The notes: generated by a model not told the origin, from the letters alone. A stretch of 64,000 nucleotides of DNA from Marseilla massiliensis (GCF_016899955.1 NZ_JACJJL010000018.1:1-64000); one strand, 5' to 3'; positions 55,801 to 64,000 are shown, counted from the stretch's first letter. Numbers and translations: made by a program.

Positions 55801-56076
55801 AGCAGGGTGAAAGACTGGTTCTCAGGCAAATGGACTCTGTTCAATGAATGCTCCATCCTGTCTATGGATGGCAACGGACAACTGATGGAGCGCAGGCCCG
55901 ACAGGGTGATGACAGACGGCAAACGGGTCATCGTGGTCGATTTCAAGTTTGGCACGCCGCGCGAAGAGCACCATCGCCAAGTGGGCGAATACATGGAGCT
56001 TATCTCGTCTATGGGATATGCAGACGTTAAAGGTTACCTTTGGTATGTTTACAACAACAGGATAGAAGAAGTATGA
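52867..56076 (+). CDS. AddA-like UvrD helicase-nuclease
   Basis: 1069 residues. Superfamily 1 helicase motifs: I (ASAGSGKTFTL, residues 10-20), Ia (VTFTNKATEEMKTRI), II (IMIDEFQDTS), III (IIVGDVKQSIYRWRDSD), IV and VI (LLYVAFTRASRNLFVIG), with motif V (RLISIHKSKGLEFNNVILPF). A C-terminal PD-(D/E)xK nuclease is seen in ERRPDRVMT and VIVVDFKFGTPREEHHRQV. Partner in the RecBCD-like double-strand-break end resection. It overlaps the next gene by four bases (ATGA at 56073-56076). I call it AddA-like since Bacteroidetes versions form their own branch. Confidence 0.9.
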   Translation: MNKPLIVYKASAGSGKTFTLAIEYIKLLIHNPYDFRSILAVTFTNKATEEMKTRILSQLYGIWKQLDDSRSYTEAICAGLDASPAFVSRQAGLALRLLLHNYNGFRIETIDSFFQSILRNLSRELDLTANLRIELNDKQIEEQAVDALIEGLGPHDELLQWIMRFITDNISEDKSWNVIGSIKAFGTTIFREFYKEARGQLAGTIGNGALFDEYKSVLYSEKASAAARMKGYADTFFDIISDNGLVVDDFASKDRGVCGFFLKIQKGTLDEKIVGKRITECMEQPDKWVSKTHPNRKLISALAEEKLIGLLKKAVDDRPVQWCRYKSAELTLRHLSQLRLLGSIEQKVRELNETSNRFLLSDTQYLLMSLINDSDSPFIYEKIGALLKFIMIDEFQDTSTIQWRNFKVLLADCMSREAANNIIVGDVKQSIYRWRDSDWRLLNDIEHEFPHPDRQLDIRNLGTNYRSERNIIEFNNAFFSAAAEKEYAAQAEGETAAAEQLRSAYSDVCQGIPEHRRAEGYVSIELLPPAEYQQQTLEGIAERVRQLTALGIPQNEIAILVRNNKYIPLIAGYFAEHEPSVSIVSDEAFRLDASIAVRVIVNALHLLNHPDDSIAKVFLAKAYQNAVCGNNITDDEITGYGGPESLLPKTYVDSMESLRRTPLYDLAERIYYIFQLKRLDDQSAYVCAFFDQLCNFTSDMAADIDTFVSKWDESIGSTTIQSNKLNGIRLISIHKSKGLEFNNVILPFCDWQMEKTSGNIIWCRPETAPFNMIPLIPVDYGTGLMGTVYEKEYVRERLQNCVDNLNLLYVAFTRASRNLFVIGKYNATNSRSELIQECLPQVADVLGDARLCQPDSPDEPMTFEYGTLSLGVKKKSMHTDNMFLEEPETEGIVIETYRNTTEFRQSNRSKEFTETTNAEKEKDNYIKMGSILHKVFSSIATTADIGQVLAQLRADGILPTDSNKSQTIIDMLHKRLTDSRVKDWFSGKWTLFNECSILSMDGNGQLMERRPDRVMTDGKRVIVVDFKFGTPREEHHRQVGEYMELISSMGYADVKGYLWYVYNNRIEEV

Positions 56077-58976
56077 AAACATTTTTAGAATACGTCGCAC
56101 GGGATATAGTGTCGAAACACGGCACCAACCTTGCTGACACTATGATTGTGTTCCCCAACAAGCGTGCGTCTCTCTTTCTCAACGAATATTTGGTGCGTGC
56201 AGCGGGAAAGCCCGTGTGGAGCCCTGTGTACACAACCATCAGCGACTTGTTCAGGGAGCACTCCGACCTTATAGTCGGCGACAACATCAAGTTGGTTTGC
56301 GATCTTCACAAGAGTTTCGTTGCCTGCACCGGAATCGACGAGCCCCTCGACCATTTCTACGGATGGGGCCAGCTGCTGCTTTCCGACTTCGACGACATTG
56401 ACAAGAACATGGCCGATGCCGGCAAAGTGTTTGCCAACCTAAAAGACATACACGAGCTGGATGGCGTTGCTTACCTCAGCCCTGAGCAGATAGAGGCAAT
56501 AAAGACGTTCTTCAGCAATTTCACAGAAGACCACGACTCGGAACTGAAAAGACGCTTCTTGAGGCTGTGGAGCAAGTTCGGCGACATCTATTCAGACTAT
56601 AACGAGCGCCTCACTGCCCAGGGGATGGCATACGAAGGTGCCCTATACCGTAGGGTTGTAACCGACACGGCCGTGGAGTTCAGTCATGGCAGCTACATCT
56701 TCGTAGGCTTCAACCTGCTGCAAAAAGTTGAAAGGCAGCTTTTCAAGCATCTCAAGAGCGAAGGCAAGGCCCGCTTCTATTGGGACTTGGACAAGTACTA
56801 CATGGCTGCCGACGGCCCTGTGCAGCATGAGGCCGGCCATTACATCTCGTCGTACCTGAGCGATTTCCCCAACGAACTGGACAGCCACGCAACCGACATA
56901 TACGACAACTTTGCCGCCAACAAGCAGATTACATACATCTCTGCACCGACAGAAAACATACAGGCGCGTTATGTTAGCAAATGGCTTCACGACAATGGAC
57001 GCATGGCGGCAGGCCGTTCCACGGCTGTAGTCTTGTGCAACGAAAGCCTGCTGAATGCAGTGATACACAGCCTGCCTGACGACATCGGGAGCGTTAACAT
57101 AACAACAGGCTACCCGCTTTCGCAGTCACCGCTAAGCTCCTTGCTCTATGCCCTGATAGCCTTGCAGACCTCAGGATACGATGCCAACCACGACAGATAC
57201 CGGCTGCACTATGTGAACGCTGTGCTTAATCACCCTTATGCGTGCTACATCTCTGCCGGAAGCAAAGAGTTGCACAAGGCAATAAACACCGACGCCAAAG
57301 TCTACTTCCCCGACAGAGCCACCTTGTGCATTGACGACGGGCTTTCACTGCTGTTTGAAGACACAGCCAACGGCGCAGCAGATGCGACGCGGGCGGGGCA
57401 AATCACCTCATGGGTCATCAAGCTCTTAAAGCGCATAGCCGACAATTCTGCCGACGAAAAAGATCCGCTCTTCAAGGAGTCGTTGTTTAAAATGTACACG
57501 CTGGTCAACCGTCTCGACGGACTGATTGCTTCGGGCGACTTGACAATAGACGTCATAACGCTGCAACGGCTGCTCAACCAGATAATACAGTCGACAAGCA
57601 TCCCCTTCCACGGGGAGCCGGCTGTGGGGGTACAGGTGATGGGGGTGTTGGAGACAAGAAACCTTGATTTCGACCACTTGCTCATCCTTTCTTGCAACGA
57701 AGGCAACATGCCCAAGGGCGTCAACGACACATCTTTCATACCATACAGCATAAGGAAAGCCCACGAACTGACGACGGTCGACAACAAGGTGGCCGTCTAC
57801 TCTTATTATTTCCACCGCTTGCTACAACGCGCCACCGACATCACCATATTATACAACAACGCCGTGAGCAACGGCAATGCCGGCGAGATGAGCCGGTTCA
57901 TGTTGCAGATAATGGTTGAGAGCAACCATGCCATTGCCCAAAAAGCCCTTCAGTCGGGGCAGACGCCGGCCGTGTGCAATCCAAGGGAGGTAAAGAAGTC
58001 GGGCCACATAATGGACAACCTGCTGGCCAGGTTTGATTTGTCGCGCAACCCACAGGCGCTGCTCACCCCATCGGCCATCAACAGGTACATGAGATGCCAG
58101 CTGCAATTCTATTACAATTACGTTTGCAATATCAAGGAACTTCAAGACGATGACGAAGGTATAGACAACCGGGTGTTTGGCAACATATTCCACTTGGCGG
58201 CCCAATACATATACGAGCAGCTGTCAGGCCGGCAAGACGTGATAACACCAAGTGCCCTGAAGTCGTTGCTCAGCCAACCGGCGGCAATTGAGCGGGCTGT
58301 CGACTCGGCTTTCAACAGCGAGCTGTTCAAGATAAAGGCTGGCCGAGTGAGGGCCACTGAATATAACGGACTGCAACTGATAAACAGGGCCGTCATAATA
58401 ATGTACCTGCGCCGTCTCATCGAGATAGACTTGAAGCAGGCGCCTTTCAGCATTGTCGGCCTTGAGGAAGATGTGCGCCGCGACTTCGTGATTCAAGCAG
58501 GCGGCAGCACCATTTCTACAACCATTGGCGGCAGGGTCGACCGTATCGACCGTATAAGCGACGGGGCCGGCGAGCGTCTTCGTGTCGTAGACTACAAGAC
58601 CGGCGGCAAAAAGATAAAGCCATTGCCAGACATAGAGGCAGTGTTCGACCCGTCGAGGCTCAAAGACCACAGCGACTACTACCTGCAGGCCATGCTCTAC
58701 AGCCTGATTGCCGGAGAGTCTGCGCAACTCAATCCGGCCAATTTGCCTGTCAGCCCGGCATTGCTCTTCATACAGCACACAGCCGGCGACGATTACGACC
58801 CGACGCTGTGCTTCGGCAAGGCCCCCATAACAGATGTCATGGAGCACCGCGACAGGTTTTCCGAACAAATAAAGGAAAAGGTAAACGACATGTTCAACCC
58901 CGACATACCGTTTGTTCCAACGGCCGACGACAACATCTGCAAGACATGCCCTTACGCCGCCATCTGCGGCCTGTAA
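56073..58976 (+). CDS. AddB-like PD-(D/E)xK nuclease family protein
   Basis: 967 residues from ATG 56073, overlapping the addA-like stop. The N-terminal helicase-like region has no Walker A (residues 19-29 read DTMIVFPNKRASLF), as in AddB versions that do not hydrolyse ATP. The C-terminal nuclease shows GRVDRIDRI, then RVVDYKTGGKK (Asp and Lys catalytic pair). Four cysteines, one ahead of the domain (RCQLQFYYNY) and three at the end (CKTCPYAAIC), match the AddB iron-sulfur staple. Pairs with the upstream helicase-nuclease. Confidence 0.88.
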   Translation: MKTFLEYVARDIVSKHGTNLADTMIVFPNKRASLFLNEYLVRAAGKPVWSPVYTTISDLFREHSDLIVGDNIKLVCDLHKSFVACTGIDEPLDHFYGWGQLLLSDFDDIDKNMADAGKVFANLKDIHELDGVAYLSPEQIEAIKTFFSNFTEDHDSELKRRFLRLWSKFGDIYSDYNERLTAQGMAYEGALYRRVVTDTAVEFSHGSYIFVGFNLLQKVERQLFKHLKSEGKARFYWDLDKYYMAADGPVQHEAGHYISSYLSDFPNELDSHATDIYDNFAANKQITYISAPTENIQARYVSKWLHDNGRMAAGRSTAVVLCNESLLNAVIHSLPDDIGSVNITTGYPLSQSPLSSLLYALIALQTSGYDANHDRYRLHYVNAVLNHPYACYISAGSKELHKAINTDAKVYFPDRATLCIDDGLSLLFEDTANGAADATRAGQITSWVIKLLKRIADNSADEKDPLFKESLFKMYTLVNRLDGLIASGDLTIDVITLQRLLNQIIQSTSIPFHGEPAVGVQVMGVLETRNLDFDHLLILSCNEGNMPKGVNDTSFIPYSIRKAHELTTVDNKVAVYSYYFHRLLQRATDITILYNNAVSNGNAGEMSRFMLQIMVESNHAIAQKALQSGQTPAVCNPREVKKSGHIMDNLLARFDLSRNPQALLTPSAINRYMRCQLQFYYNYVCNIKELQDDDEGIDNRVFGNIFHLAAQYIYEQLSGRQDVITPSALKSLLSQPAAIERAVDSAFNSELFKIKAGRVRATEYNGLQLINRAVIIMYLRRLIEIDLKQAPFSIVGLEEDVRRDFVIQAGGSTISTTIGGRVDRIDRISDGAGERLRVVDYKTGGKKIKPLPDIEAVFDPSRLKDHSDYYLQAMLYSLIAGESAQLNPANLPVSPALLFIQHTAGDDYDPTLCFGKAPITDVMEHRDRFSEQIKEKVNDMFNPDIPFVPTADDNICKTCPYAAICGL

Positions 58977-59011
58977 CCAACAAGAACCGGGCAATCACCG
59001 GTTCTTGTTGG
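58977..59011. terminator. Bidirectional terminator overlapping an MFS gene end
   Basis: Perfect 14-bp arms, CCAACAAGAACCGG (58977-58990) and 58998-59011, 7-base loop. The right arm covers the last codons of the convergent MFS gene. Confidence 0.75.
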
Positions 59012-60170
59012 CCATAAACCATTTGTGGGTTATGAAATTATACAGCACGAAGGCAAAGGCCAGCATGCACAATGCCAGCGACAGCAGCCCGTGTACCGAG
59101 CCCTCAAAGGCTGCGTGGCCTACAAACAGGCCTATGGCTATGCCCGACTCCCACCCCAGTATGAATGTGCTCTGCGAAGTGCCCCGCTGGCAGTGGCGGC
59201 TCAGCTTGATGAAGAAAAGCAGGAATCGCGCCCCGATGATGCCTATTCCGCATCCAAGCAGCAGCGGTGACATGTACGACACTATGGCCTGCGTCCGGGT
59301 GAGCATGGCCAGCACCGACGCTGCCATGATGATGAGCCCGGTTATCACTTCGCTCTTCAACTCGGCATTGCGGAACACAAATCGGCCGGAAATCACGGCC
59401 AGGCACAAGCCTGCAAACAGCATTGCAAAAAATAATGGCTGAGGGGGCATCGACAGCAACAGCCCCGCAACGGTCGTGACGACTGCAAGGTTGGCAAACA
59501 ACAGCGTACCCTGAGGCAGGAAGAAACGGTCGAGCCGAAACAGGCGAGTGTCTTCTCCGGGCGCCTTGAACGGGAATTTGACCATACTTATGAAGACAAT
59601 AGCCAAGAATGCGCAGGCCAGCGAAGCTATGACCGAGCCATCGAAGCCGGTCAACTCATACGAATAATATCCGGCAAGTGGGCCCAATGGCAGTGAGAAA
59701 CGCGCAAACCACGACGCTATGTGGTTGGCCTCAGTGCGCTGGAACGACTCGGTGGTGTCGATGATGAGCGTGCTGCACAGAACCATCTGAGCCAACCCGA
59801 AACATGCACCCTGGACAAAACGCAACGCGATGACGAGCAAGGCAAACTCTGGCGAGCCCTCAAAACGGTCGGCATACATCTGCCCAAGCTCTGTTGCCAT
59901 CATGCCTGCGACGGCCCACACGCAGACCATGTTACGCCGGAAACGCTGTACAAAAAACGAACATAGAGGCCCGAAAAGAAACATTCCGATGCCCAGCGCC
60001 CCCAAGGCAGCCCCTGTCTCGACATGGCTAAGCCCTACAGAGGGCAACCACTCTGACAGGGCCGGTATCTGGATGTAAACCGATGCCGACAACAAAAACG
60101 TCGACATGACCATCAGCCAGAAGTCCTTATGCCATACATCTATGTGAACCACAGTGTTTTGCGTGTGCAT
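58995..60170 (-). CDS. MFS transporter
   Basis: 391 residues with about twelve membrane helices. A loop of the motif A type follows helix 2 (FFVQRFRRNM). Substrate unknown; it resembles general efflux permeases of the arabinose-efflux group. Co-transcribed with panB, 16 bp downstream of it, so a link to pantothenate or keto-acid transport is possible but unproven. Its 3' end overlaps the terminator arm shared with the AddB gene. Confidence 0.85.
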   Translation of the reverse strand: MHTQNTVVHIDVWHKDFWLMVMSTFLLSASVYIQIPALSEWLPSVGLSHVETGAALGALGIGMFLFGPLCSFFVQRFRRNMVCVWAVAGMMATELGQMYADRFEGSPEFALLVIALRFVQGACFGLAQMVLCSTLIIDTTESFQRTEANHIASWFARFSLPLGPLAGYYSYELTGFDGSVIASLACAFLAIVFISMVKFPFKAPGEDTRLFRLDRFFLPQGTLLFANLAVVTTVAGLLLSMPPQPLFFAMLFAGLCLAVISGRFVFRNAELKSEVITGLIIMAASVLAMLTRTQAIVSYMSPLLLGCGIGIIGARFLLFFIKLSRHCQRGTSQSTFILGWESGIAIGLFVGHAAFEGSVHGLLSLALCMLAFAFVLYNFITHKWFMANKNR

Positions 60171-60186
60171 ATCGTTTAACCCTGAC

Positions 60187-61008
60187 TTAGTAAGACTCCG
60201 ACTCGTTGGGGAAATCGCTACTCTTTACGTCGCTCACATAGTTGCCTATGGCGTCGGTCATGATTGAATTGAGGTCGGCATACCTGCGCAAGAAGCGGGG
60301 GCTGAAACCCTTTGTCATGCCCAGCATGTCGGCCACAACAAGTATCTGTCCGTCGGTGGCTCCGCCCGCCCCGATGCCAATGGTGGGCACGGGCACCTCT
60401 GCCGTAACCATGGCAGCCAGCTTGGCAGGCACTTTCTCGAGCACGATGGCAAAGCAACCGGCTTCGGCAAGCGCCTTGGCGTCGGACATCAGTTTGTCGG
60501 CTTCCTGTTCTTCCTTGGCGCGCACGGCATACGTTCCAAACTTGTTGATGCTCTGTGGCGTCAGTCCCAGATGGCCCATCACGGGTATGCCGGCGTCGAG
60601 AATGCGCCTCACAGTGTCCAATATCTCAACGCCTCCCTCAAGCTTCAGGGCGTCGCAGCCGCTCTCTTTCATTATCCTTATGGCGTTTCTCACTCCATCG
60701 CTGCAATCGGCCTGATAGCTTCCAAACGGCATGTCGCACACAACGAGAGCCCTCTTTACTGCATTTGTCACCGAACGGGCATGATATATCATCTGCTCTA
60801 TGGTTATGGGAATTGTGGTGGTGTTGCCGGCCATCACGTTCGACGCCGAGTCGCCAATGAGAATTCCGTCTACCCCGGCAGCGTCCACGATGCCTGCCGT
60901 CGTAAAATCGTAGGATGTGAGCATTGAGATTTTCTCTCCCTTCTGCTTCATCTCCATGAAGCGATGCGTAGTAACCTTACGTGTGTCGCTTACCAAATAT
61001 CCAGCCAT
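60187..61008 (-). CDS. panB: 3-methyl-2-oxobutanoate hydroxymethyltransferase
   Basis: 273 residues from ATG at 61008; the reading frame runs to a TTG at 61020 that is an unlikely start. Forms ketopantoate from 2-oxoisovalerate and methylene-tetrahydrofolate in pantothenate (coenzyme A) synthesis. Family motifs include [29 protein letters not shown] with metal-binding Asp residues, [48 protein letters not shown]. Complete promoter at 61037-61067, leader about 22 bases. Confidence 0.96.
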   Translation of the reverse strand: MAGYLVSDTRKVTTHRFMEMKQKGEKISMLTSYDFTTAGIVDAAGVDGILIGDSASNVMAGNTTTIPITIEQMIYHARSVTNAVKRALVVCDMPFGSYQADCSDGVRNAIRIMKESGCDALKLEGGVEILDTVRRILDAGIPVMGHLGLTPQSINKFGTYAVRAKEEQEADKLMSDAKALAEAGCFAIVLEKVPAKLAAMVTAEVPVPTIGIGAGGATDGQILVVADMLGMTKGFSPRFLRRYADLNSIMTDAIGNYVSDVKSSDFPNESESY

Positions 61009-61036
61009 AAATTCGTTCAATTTAAATTTCGGGGTG

Positions 61037-61067
61037 CAAAGTTACACCAATTCATCAAAAAAGCAAA
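61037..61067 (-). promoter_or_regulatory. panB promoter, complete -33/-7
   Basis: Minus-strand TTTG (61064-61067), 19-base spacer, TAACTTTG (61037-61044). Confidence 0.8.
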
Positions 61068-61112
61068 ACTTTTATAAAACAACTTTTCCCCGGTGGCTCC
61101 GCAAGCCGCTTT

Positions 61113-61760
61113 TTACAGCAGAGCCTTACACTTCGAACAGTCCAGTACCGTATAGTCGTCTACCACCATGTCACAGTAAGGCCCAATGGCTTCAGCCGGG
61201 TTGGTGGTGGCCAGTCCTATGACTTTCATTTTTGCCGCCCTGCCCGATTTCAGTCCGTTGAAGCTGTCTTCGAATACGATGCACTCGCTGCTCGCCGCCC
61301 CAAACCGCAAGGCCGCTTTCAGGTAACAATCAGGGTCGGGCTTGCTGCGCTCAAAGTCTTCGGCCGTAAGTATGGCGTCGAACATCTGCTTAAACTCGGG
61401 GTGCTTGCCGTAGACGGCCTCCATCTTACGGTTGTTCGAACTTGTCACGACAGCGGTATATACGCCTGAAGCCTTGAGGTCGGCCATAAACGATTCGAAT
61501 CCGGCCACGTAGACAAACTCCATCTGCTGTTCAAACTCATTCAGCCGCTTCGTTATGATTGGCCTTACGGCCTCAAGCTCGCCGGCAAAATAGCGGTCGT
61601 ATATCTGTACCAGTGTCTGGCCTTTGATGTCTCTTTCCAAATGTGGTTTCTCTGGGTGAAATTCCCTGCATTGCGCTCCCCAAAACTCGGTGTACTGTGG
61701 TTCTGTATCGAAAACAACTCCATCTAAATCAAACAATGCGGCCTTGAATGTCTTTTCCAT
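61113..61760 (-). CDS. HAD-family phosphatase (beta-phosphoglucomutase-like)
   Basis: 215 residues from ATG at 61760. Motif I FDLDGVVFDTE with Asp11 and Asp13, motif II VVTSSNN, lysine motif III in ERSKPDPDCYLKAA, and motif IV VFEDSFNGLKSGRAAKM. The alpha-helical cap after motif I places it in the beta-phosphoglucomutase/phosphatase subgroup; substrate not predictable. Asp13 as acid/base is compatible with mutase or phosphatase. Transcribed alone from a full promoter at 61779-61809, leader about 12 bases. Confidence 0.9.
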   Translation of the reverse strand: MEKTFKAALFDLDGVVFDTEPQYTEFWGAQCREFHPEKPHLERDIKGQTLVQIYDRYFAGELEAVRPIITKRLNEFEQQMEFVYVAGFESFMADLKASGVYTAVVTSSNNRKMEAVYGKHPEFKQMFDAILTAEDFERSKPDPDCYLKAALRFGAASSECIVFEDSFNGLKSGRAAKMKVIGLATTNPAEAIGPYCDMVVDDYTVLDCSKCKALL

Positions 61761-61778
61761 ATCTCGCGTTTTTGGCTG

Positions 61779-61809
61779 CAAAATTACACATAAAAAACCA
61801 ACAACCAAA
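61779..61809 (-). promoter_or_regulatory. HAD gene promoter, complete -33/-7
   Basis: Minus-strand TTTG (61806-61809), 19-base spacer, TAATTTTG (61779-61786). Confidence 0.8.
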
Positions 61810-62502
61810 CATAAGTGTGTGAAATAATGGTTACGCCACATCCGTTTGCCAATCCCATTGACGGATTGCAGGCAACGTGTTTGCATGCTGAAACACAGCC
61901 ATTGGCCGATGCACGATGGGCACGGGGCAGAATGCCTACGGCCACCGCTGCTTACCGGGCAGACTTGCTTTTCCGCCCCCATCTACCTGTAACAGGGCGT
62001 TGGGCACGAGTCGGTTTCATCACAATGCCGGGCATGTCGGCTTACGGCTTATTCAAAGTCACGGATGGCCGGACAGAGACCTGGCATCGGGAATTGGGGA
62101 GGCAATTATGGCGGATTATGCATTGAAGCATGGTAAACGCTCAATGCCAGCGGCTTGGCTAACGGATGTACCGTATGGGCGAATGTAAGCTTAATGTCAA
62201 TCCAACCACTTATTGCGTAACCGCCTGACAGAAAGCGTGTTGCCACATTGGGCATAAAGCGCTTTAAAACGTGCCGTTTTACAACGCCATACGGCACGTT
62301 TTACACGGCGAAACGGCCCATATCGCGATGCAAAACGGCTCTGCTCATGCGGCAACGGGGTGTTTGTAAATCATTATTACCACCTGCCGGGCATGTTGGG
62401 AAAGACATGATTAATTGGCTGCATAAGAAATATCTATCCATCAGTTAATGACTTTTAACCATGAAAGCATGACACGCTGCCTGCTGAAACTTATTTTTTT
62501 AT

Positions 62503-62510
62503 TACCTTTG
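62503..62510 (+). promoter_or_regulatory. Acetylesterase promoter -7 element (TACCTTTG)
   Basis: Exact TAnnTTTG with a leader of about 70 bases. Confidence 0.65.
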
Positions 62511-62586
62511 CATTGCTTTAACGTGCCAATACAACTAAAGAAACGCTATTAAACAATCAATAAATAATAACTTAAAAACCAAACTG

Positions 62587-63828
62587 ATGGTAAACAAAAT
62601 GTTTTTGGCCATGTTGGCCTTTGTTCCTTTCATGTCGCAGGCACAGACGTTTGACTTCGACATGACAAAGAAACAACCAGTCTACACGGATGCTGCCGGC
62701 TATGGGTATGACATACTCGGAGAGCCGGAAAAGAAAAGCAACGACCCTTTTTACTTCTCTGTAAAAGTGCCCGACGGGAACTATAAAGTCAAGGTTGAGC
62801 TTGGCTCAAAGAAGAAAGCAGGCAACACAACAGTACGGGCTGAAGGCCGCCGGCTGATGGTTGAGAATGTTGACACCAAGAAAGGGCAGTACACGAGCTA
62901 CGAATTTGTGGTAAACAAGCGCAACCCTCAAATCAATGAGAAAGAGCGTGTGAGGATTAAAGAGCGCGAAAAGGGATATCTCAACTGGGACAACAAGCTC
63001 ACGCTTGAGTTCAACGGCGACGCCCCGGCCGTAAAGTCGATACACATCGAGCGTGACGACAGCTGCCCCACGGTGTACCTTTGCGGCAACTCTACAGTGG
63101 TAGACCAAAACAACGAGCCGTGGGCAAGCTGGGGCCAGATGATACCAAGGTGGTTCGACTCGGGCATCGCCATATCCAACCACGCGGAAAGCGGGCTCAC
63201 CGCCGGTTCGTTCCTTTCTTCAAAGCGCCTTGAAAAGATTATGACTACACTGAAACCGGGCGACTATGTGGTCTGCGAATTTGGCCACAACGACGAAAAG
63301 GAAAAGGGCCCGGGCACGGGAGCATGGTACCATTACACCCGAAACCTGAAGATTTTCATAGACAACGTGCGCTCAAAGGGTGCCACAATAATATTCTGCA
63401 CGCCCACGCAACGACGCAGGTTTGCCGACGACAAGAAAACAATCATCAACACACACGGCGACTTCCCCGCTGCAATGAAGGCTGTGGCTGAACGTGAGAA
63501 TGTGCCTCTGATTGACCTGCACCAACAGACGACGACGTTCTTTGAGGCCCTGGGATATGAAGACAGCAAGCGGGCCCTGGTTCATTACCCGGCAAACACA
63601 TTTGCCGGACAAGACAAGGCCCTGGCTGACAACACTCACTTCAACACCTACGGGGCTTATGAGGTAGCTAAAATCGTGGTCATGGGCATGAAGAAACTAA
63701 ACCTTCCGCTCGTGAAAGACATAAGGCCCGACTTCAAGGACTTTGACCCGAGTCAGCCGGACGACTGGAAAACATTCAAATGGGCGCCCGCACGCAACGT
63801 CGAGCTGGCCAAGCCCGACGGCAATTGA
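62587..63828 (+). CDS. Rhamnogalacturonan acetylesterase (CE12-like SGNH)
   Basis: 413 residues with signal peptide (MVNKMFLAMLAFVPFMSQAQ). An N-terminal beta domain (about 20-155, YKVKVELGSKKKAGNTTVRAEGRR) precedes the SGNH domain: block I VYLCGNSTVVDQ with the catalytic Ser, block III FGHNDE and C-terminal DNTHFNTYGA with Asp/His. Removes acetyl groups from galacturonic acid in rhamnogalacturonan I. Next gene is a probable rhamnosidase, which supports pectin use. Confidence 0.9.
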   Translation: MVNKMFLAMLAFVPFMSQAQTFDFDMTKKQPVYTDAAGYGYDILGEPEKKSNDPFYFSVKVPDGNYKVKVELGSKKKAGNTTVRAEGRRLMVENVDTKKGQYTSYEFVVNKRNPQINEKERVRIKEREKGYLNWDNKLTLEFNGDAPAVKSIHIERDDSCPTVYLCGNSTVVDQNNEPWASWGQMIPRWFDSGIAISNHAESGLTAGSFLSSKRLEKIMTTLKPGDYVVCEFGHNDEKEKGPGTGAWYHYTRNLKIFIDNVRSKGATIIFCTPTQRRRFADDKKTIINTHGDFPAAMKAVAERENVPLIDLHQQTTTFFEALGYEDSKRALVHYPANTFAGQDKALADNTHFNTYGAYEVAKIVVMGMKKLNLPLVKDIRPDFKDFDPSQPDDWKTFKWAPARNVELAKPDGN

Positions 63829-63888
63829 CGGTGCATCCGACATACTGCGGTAAACTGATTTACAACAAAACATTATACAACAGATTAT

Positions 63889-64000
63889 ATGAACTACAGA
63901 TTCATGGCTTTTGCCGGCGCACTGATGGTGGCCGGCGGCATGTGGGCACAATCGTGGCCCGTAGCCAAGCCCGAAGCCAAACCGGGATCGCGATGGTGGT
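63889..64000 (+). CDS. Start of a probable GH106 alpha-L-rhamnosidase (cut by window edge)
   Basis: ATG 63889 opens a signal peptide (MNYRFMAFAGALMVAGGMWAQ) followed by SWPVAKPEAKPGSRWWW, where the PxxRWWW start of the mature protein matches large Bacteroidetes GH106 rhamnosidases. 61 bp after the acetylesterase stop, so likely the same operon. Only 37 codons are visible and the call could change with the full sequence. Confidence 0.55.
   Translation, partial: MNYRFMAFAGALMVAGGMWAQSWPVAKPEAKPGSRWW

Larger units (their letters stand above)
61761..62586. other. Long gene-free spacer with hairpins and repeat module
   Basis: 826 bases with no supported gene. It holds the HAD promoter, a 12-bp inverted repeat AAAACGTGCCGT (62266-62277) with 62291-62302, the module GAAACGGCCC-(10)-GCAAAACGGC at 62310-62339 shared with 35617-35646, a CCGTATGGGC word at 62170-62179 also present near 22402, two CCGGGCATGTyGG words (62031, 62387), and the promoter of the acetylesterase gene (TACCTTTG, 62503-62510). 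Confidence 0.55.

Noticed and set aside
58977..59011. Truncation of the MFS gene by the terminator repeat
   Set aside because: The MFS length is normal and only the last codons fall in the repeat; overlapping bidirectional terminators are common between convergent genes.

Overview
The window reads as a chromosome segment of a Bacteroidetes bacterium, most likely a Prevotella-type gut or oral anaerobe. Supporting features are a short primary sigma factor without region 1.1, promoters of the Bacteroidetes type (TTTG at -33 and TAnnTTTG at -7), almost no Shine-Dalgarno sites, a type IX secretion plug protein, DUF4301/DUF5686/DUF4112 proteins, an anaerobic pyruvate:ferredoxin oxidoreductase, and a pectin-degradation locus starting at the right edge. 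The species assignment is inference.

Bases 1 to about 6.3-6.7 kb are the right part of an integrated mobilizable element. It holds the tail of an unknown gene, a RhuM-like protein, a primase-helicase, a likely oriT, a MobV relaxase, and a mobilization accessory gene broken by an in-frame stop. The cargo is an efflux module: a Crp/Fnr-type regulator divergent from an SMR exporter of the SugE/Gdx type and an MFS exporter. Two near-identical 18-bp boxes lie between the divergent promoters. The left end of the element is outside the window, and I could not fix the right junction.

From dapA (6.7 kb) onward the content is ordinary chromosome. 8-13 kb: T9SS plug protein and a galM-transporter-galK operon. 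13-18 kb: folC, grpE-dnaJ and an ABC-F ATPase with one degenerate ATP site. 18-22 kb: glutamate dehydrogenase and malic enzyme. 22.6-26.1 kb: an overlapping operon of a TetR regulator, an SGNH hydrolase and an MBOAT acyltransferase, which looks like a regulated O-acylation unit. 26-31 kb: DUF4301 protein, a RelA/SpoT-type enzyme whose hydrolase motifs are lost, and tcdA. 31.0-31.3 kb: two identical tRNA-Glu genes and tRNA-Ser. 31.4-34.1 kb: pepD with a lipoprotein, and an OmpH-like lipoprotein. 34.6-43.7 kb: EFR1 flavodoxin-ferredoxin, a GHL10 glycosidase, a small beta-barrel, nadC overlapped by an M23 peptidase, a C69 dipeptidase and a DUF4112 membrane protein. 43.8-49.4 kb: nifJ, an AAA ATPase with Walker B Glu replaced by Gln, and a secreted protein. 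49.7-59 kb: the primary sigma factor, DUF5686 barrel, and an AddAB-like recombination pair. 59-61.8 kb: panB-MFS operon and a HAD phosphatase. From 62.6 kb: a rhamnogalacturonan acetylesterase followed by the start of a probable GH106 rhamnosidase.

No rRNA, CRISPR array or intact insertion sequence was seen. No wholly new multi-gene system can be claimed. The most unusual points are the asymmetric ABC-F protein, the hydrolase-dead RSH enzyme, the natural Walker B E-to-Q ATPase, the efflux module with paired operator boxes, the TetR-SGNH-MBOAT operon, two promoters so close to their start codons that leaderless mRNA is predicted, and a dispersed intergenic GCAAAACGGC element.
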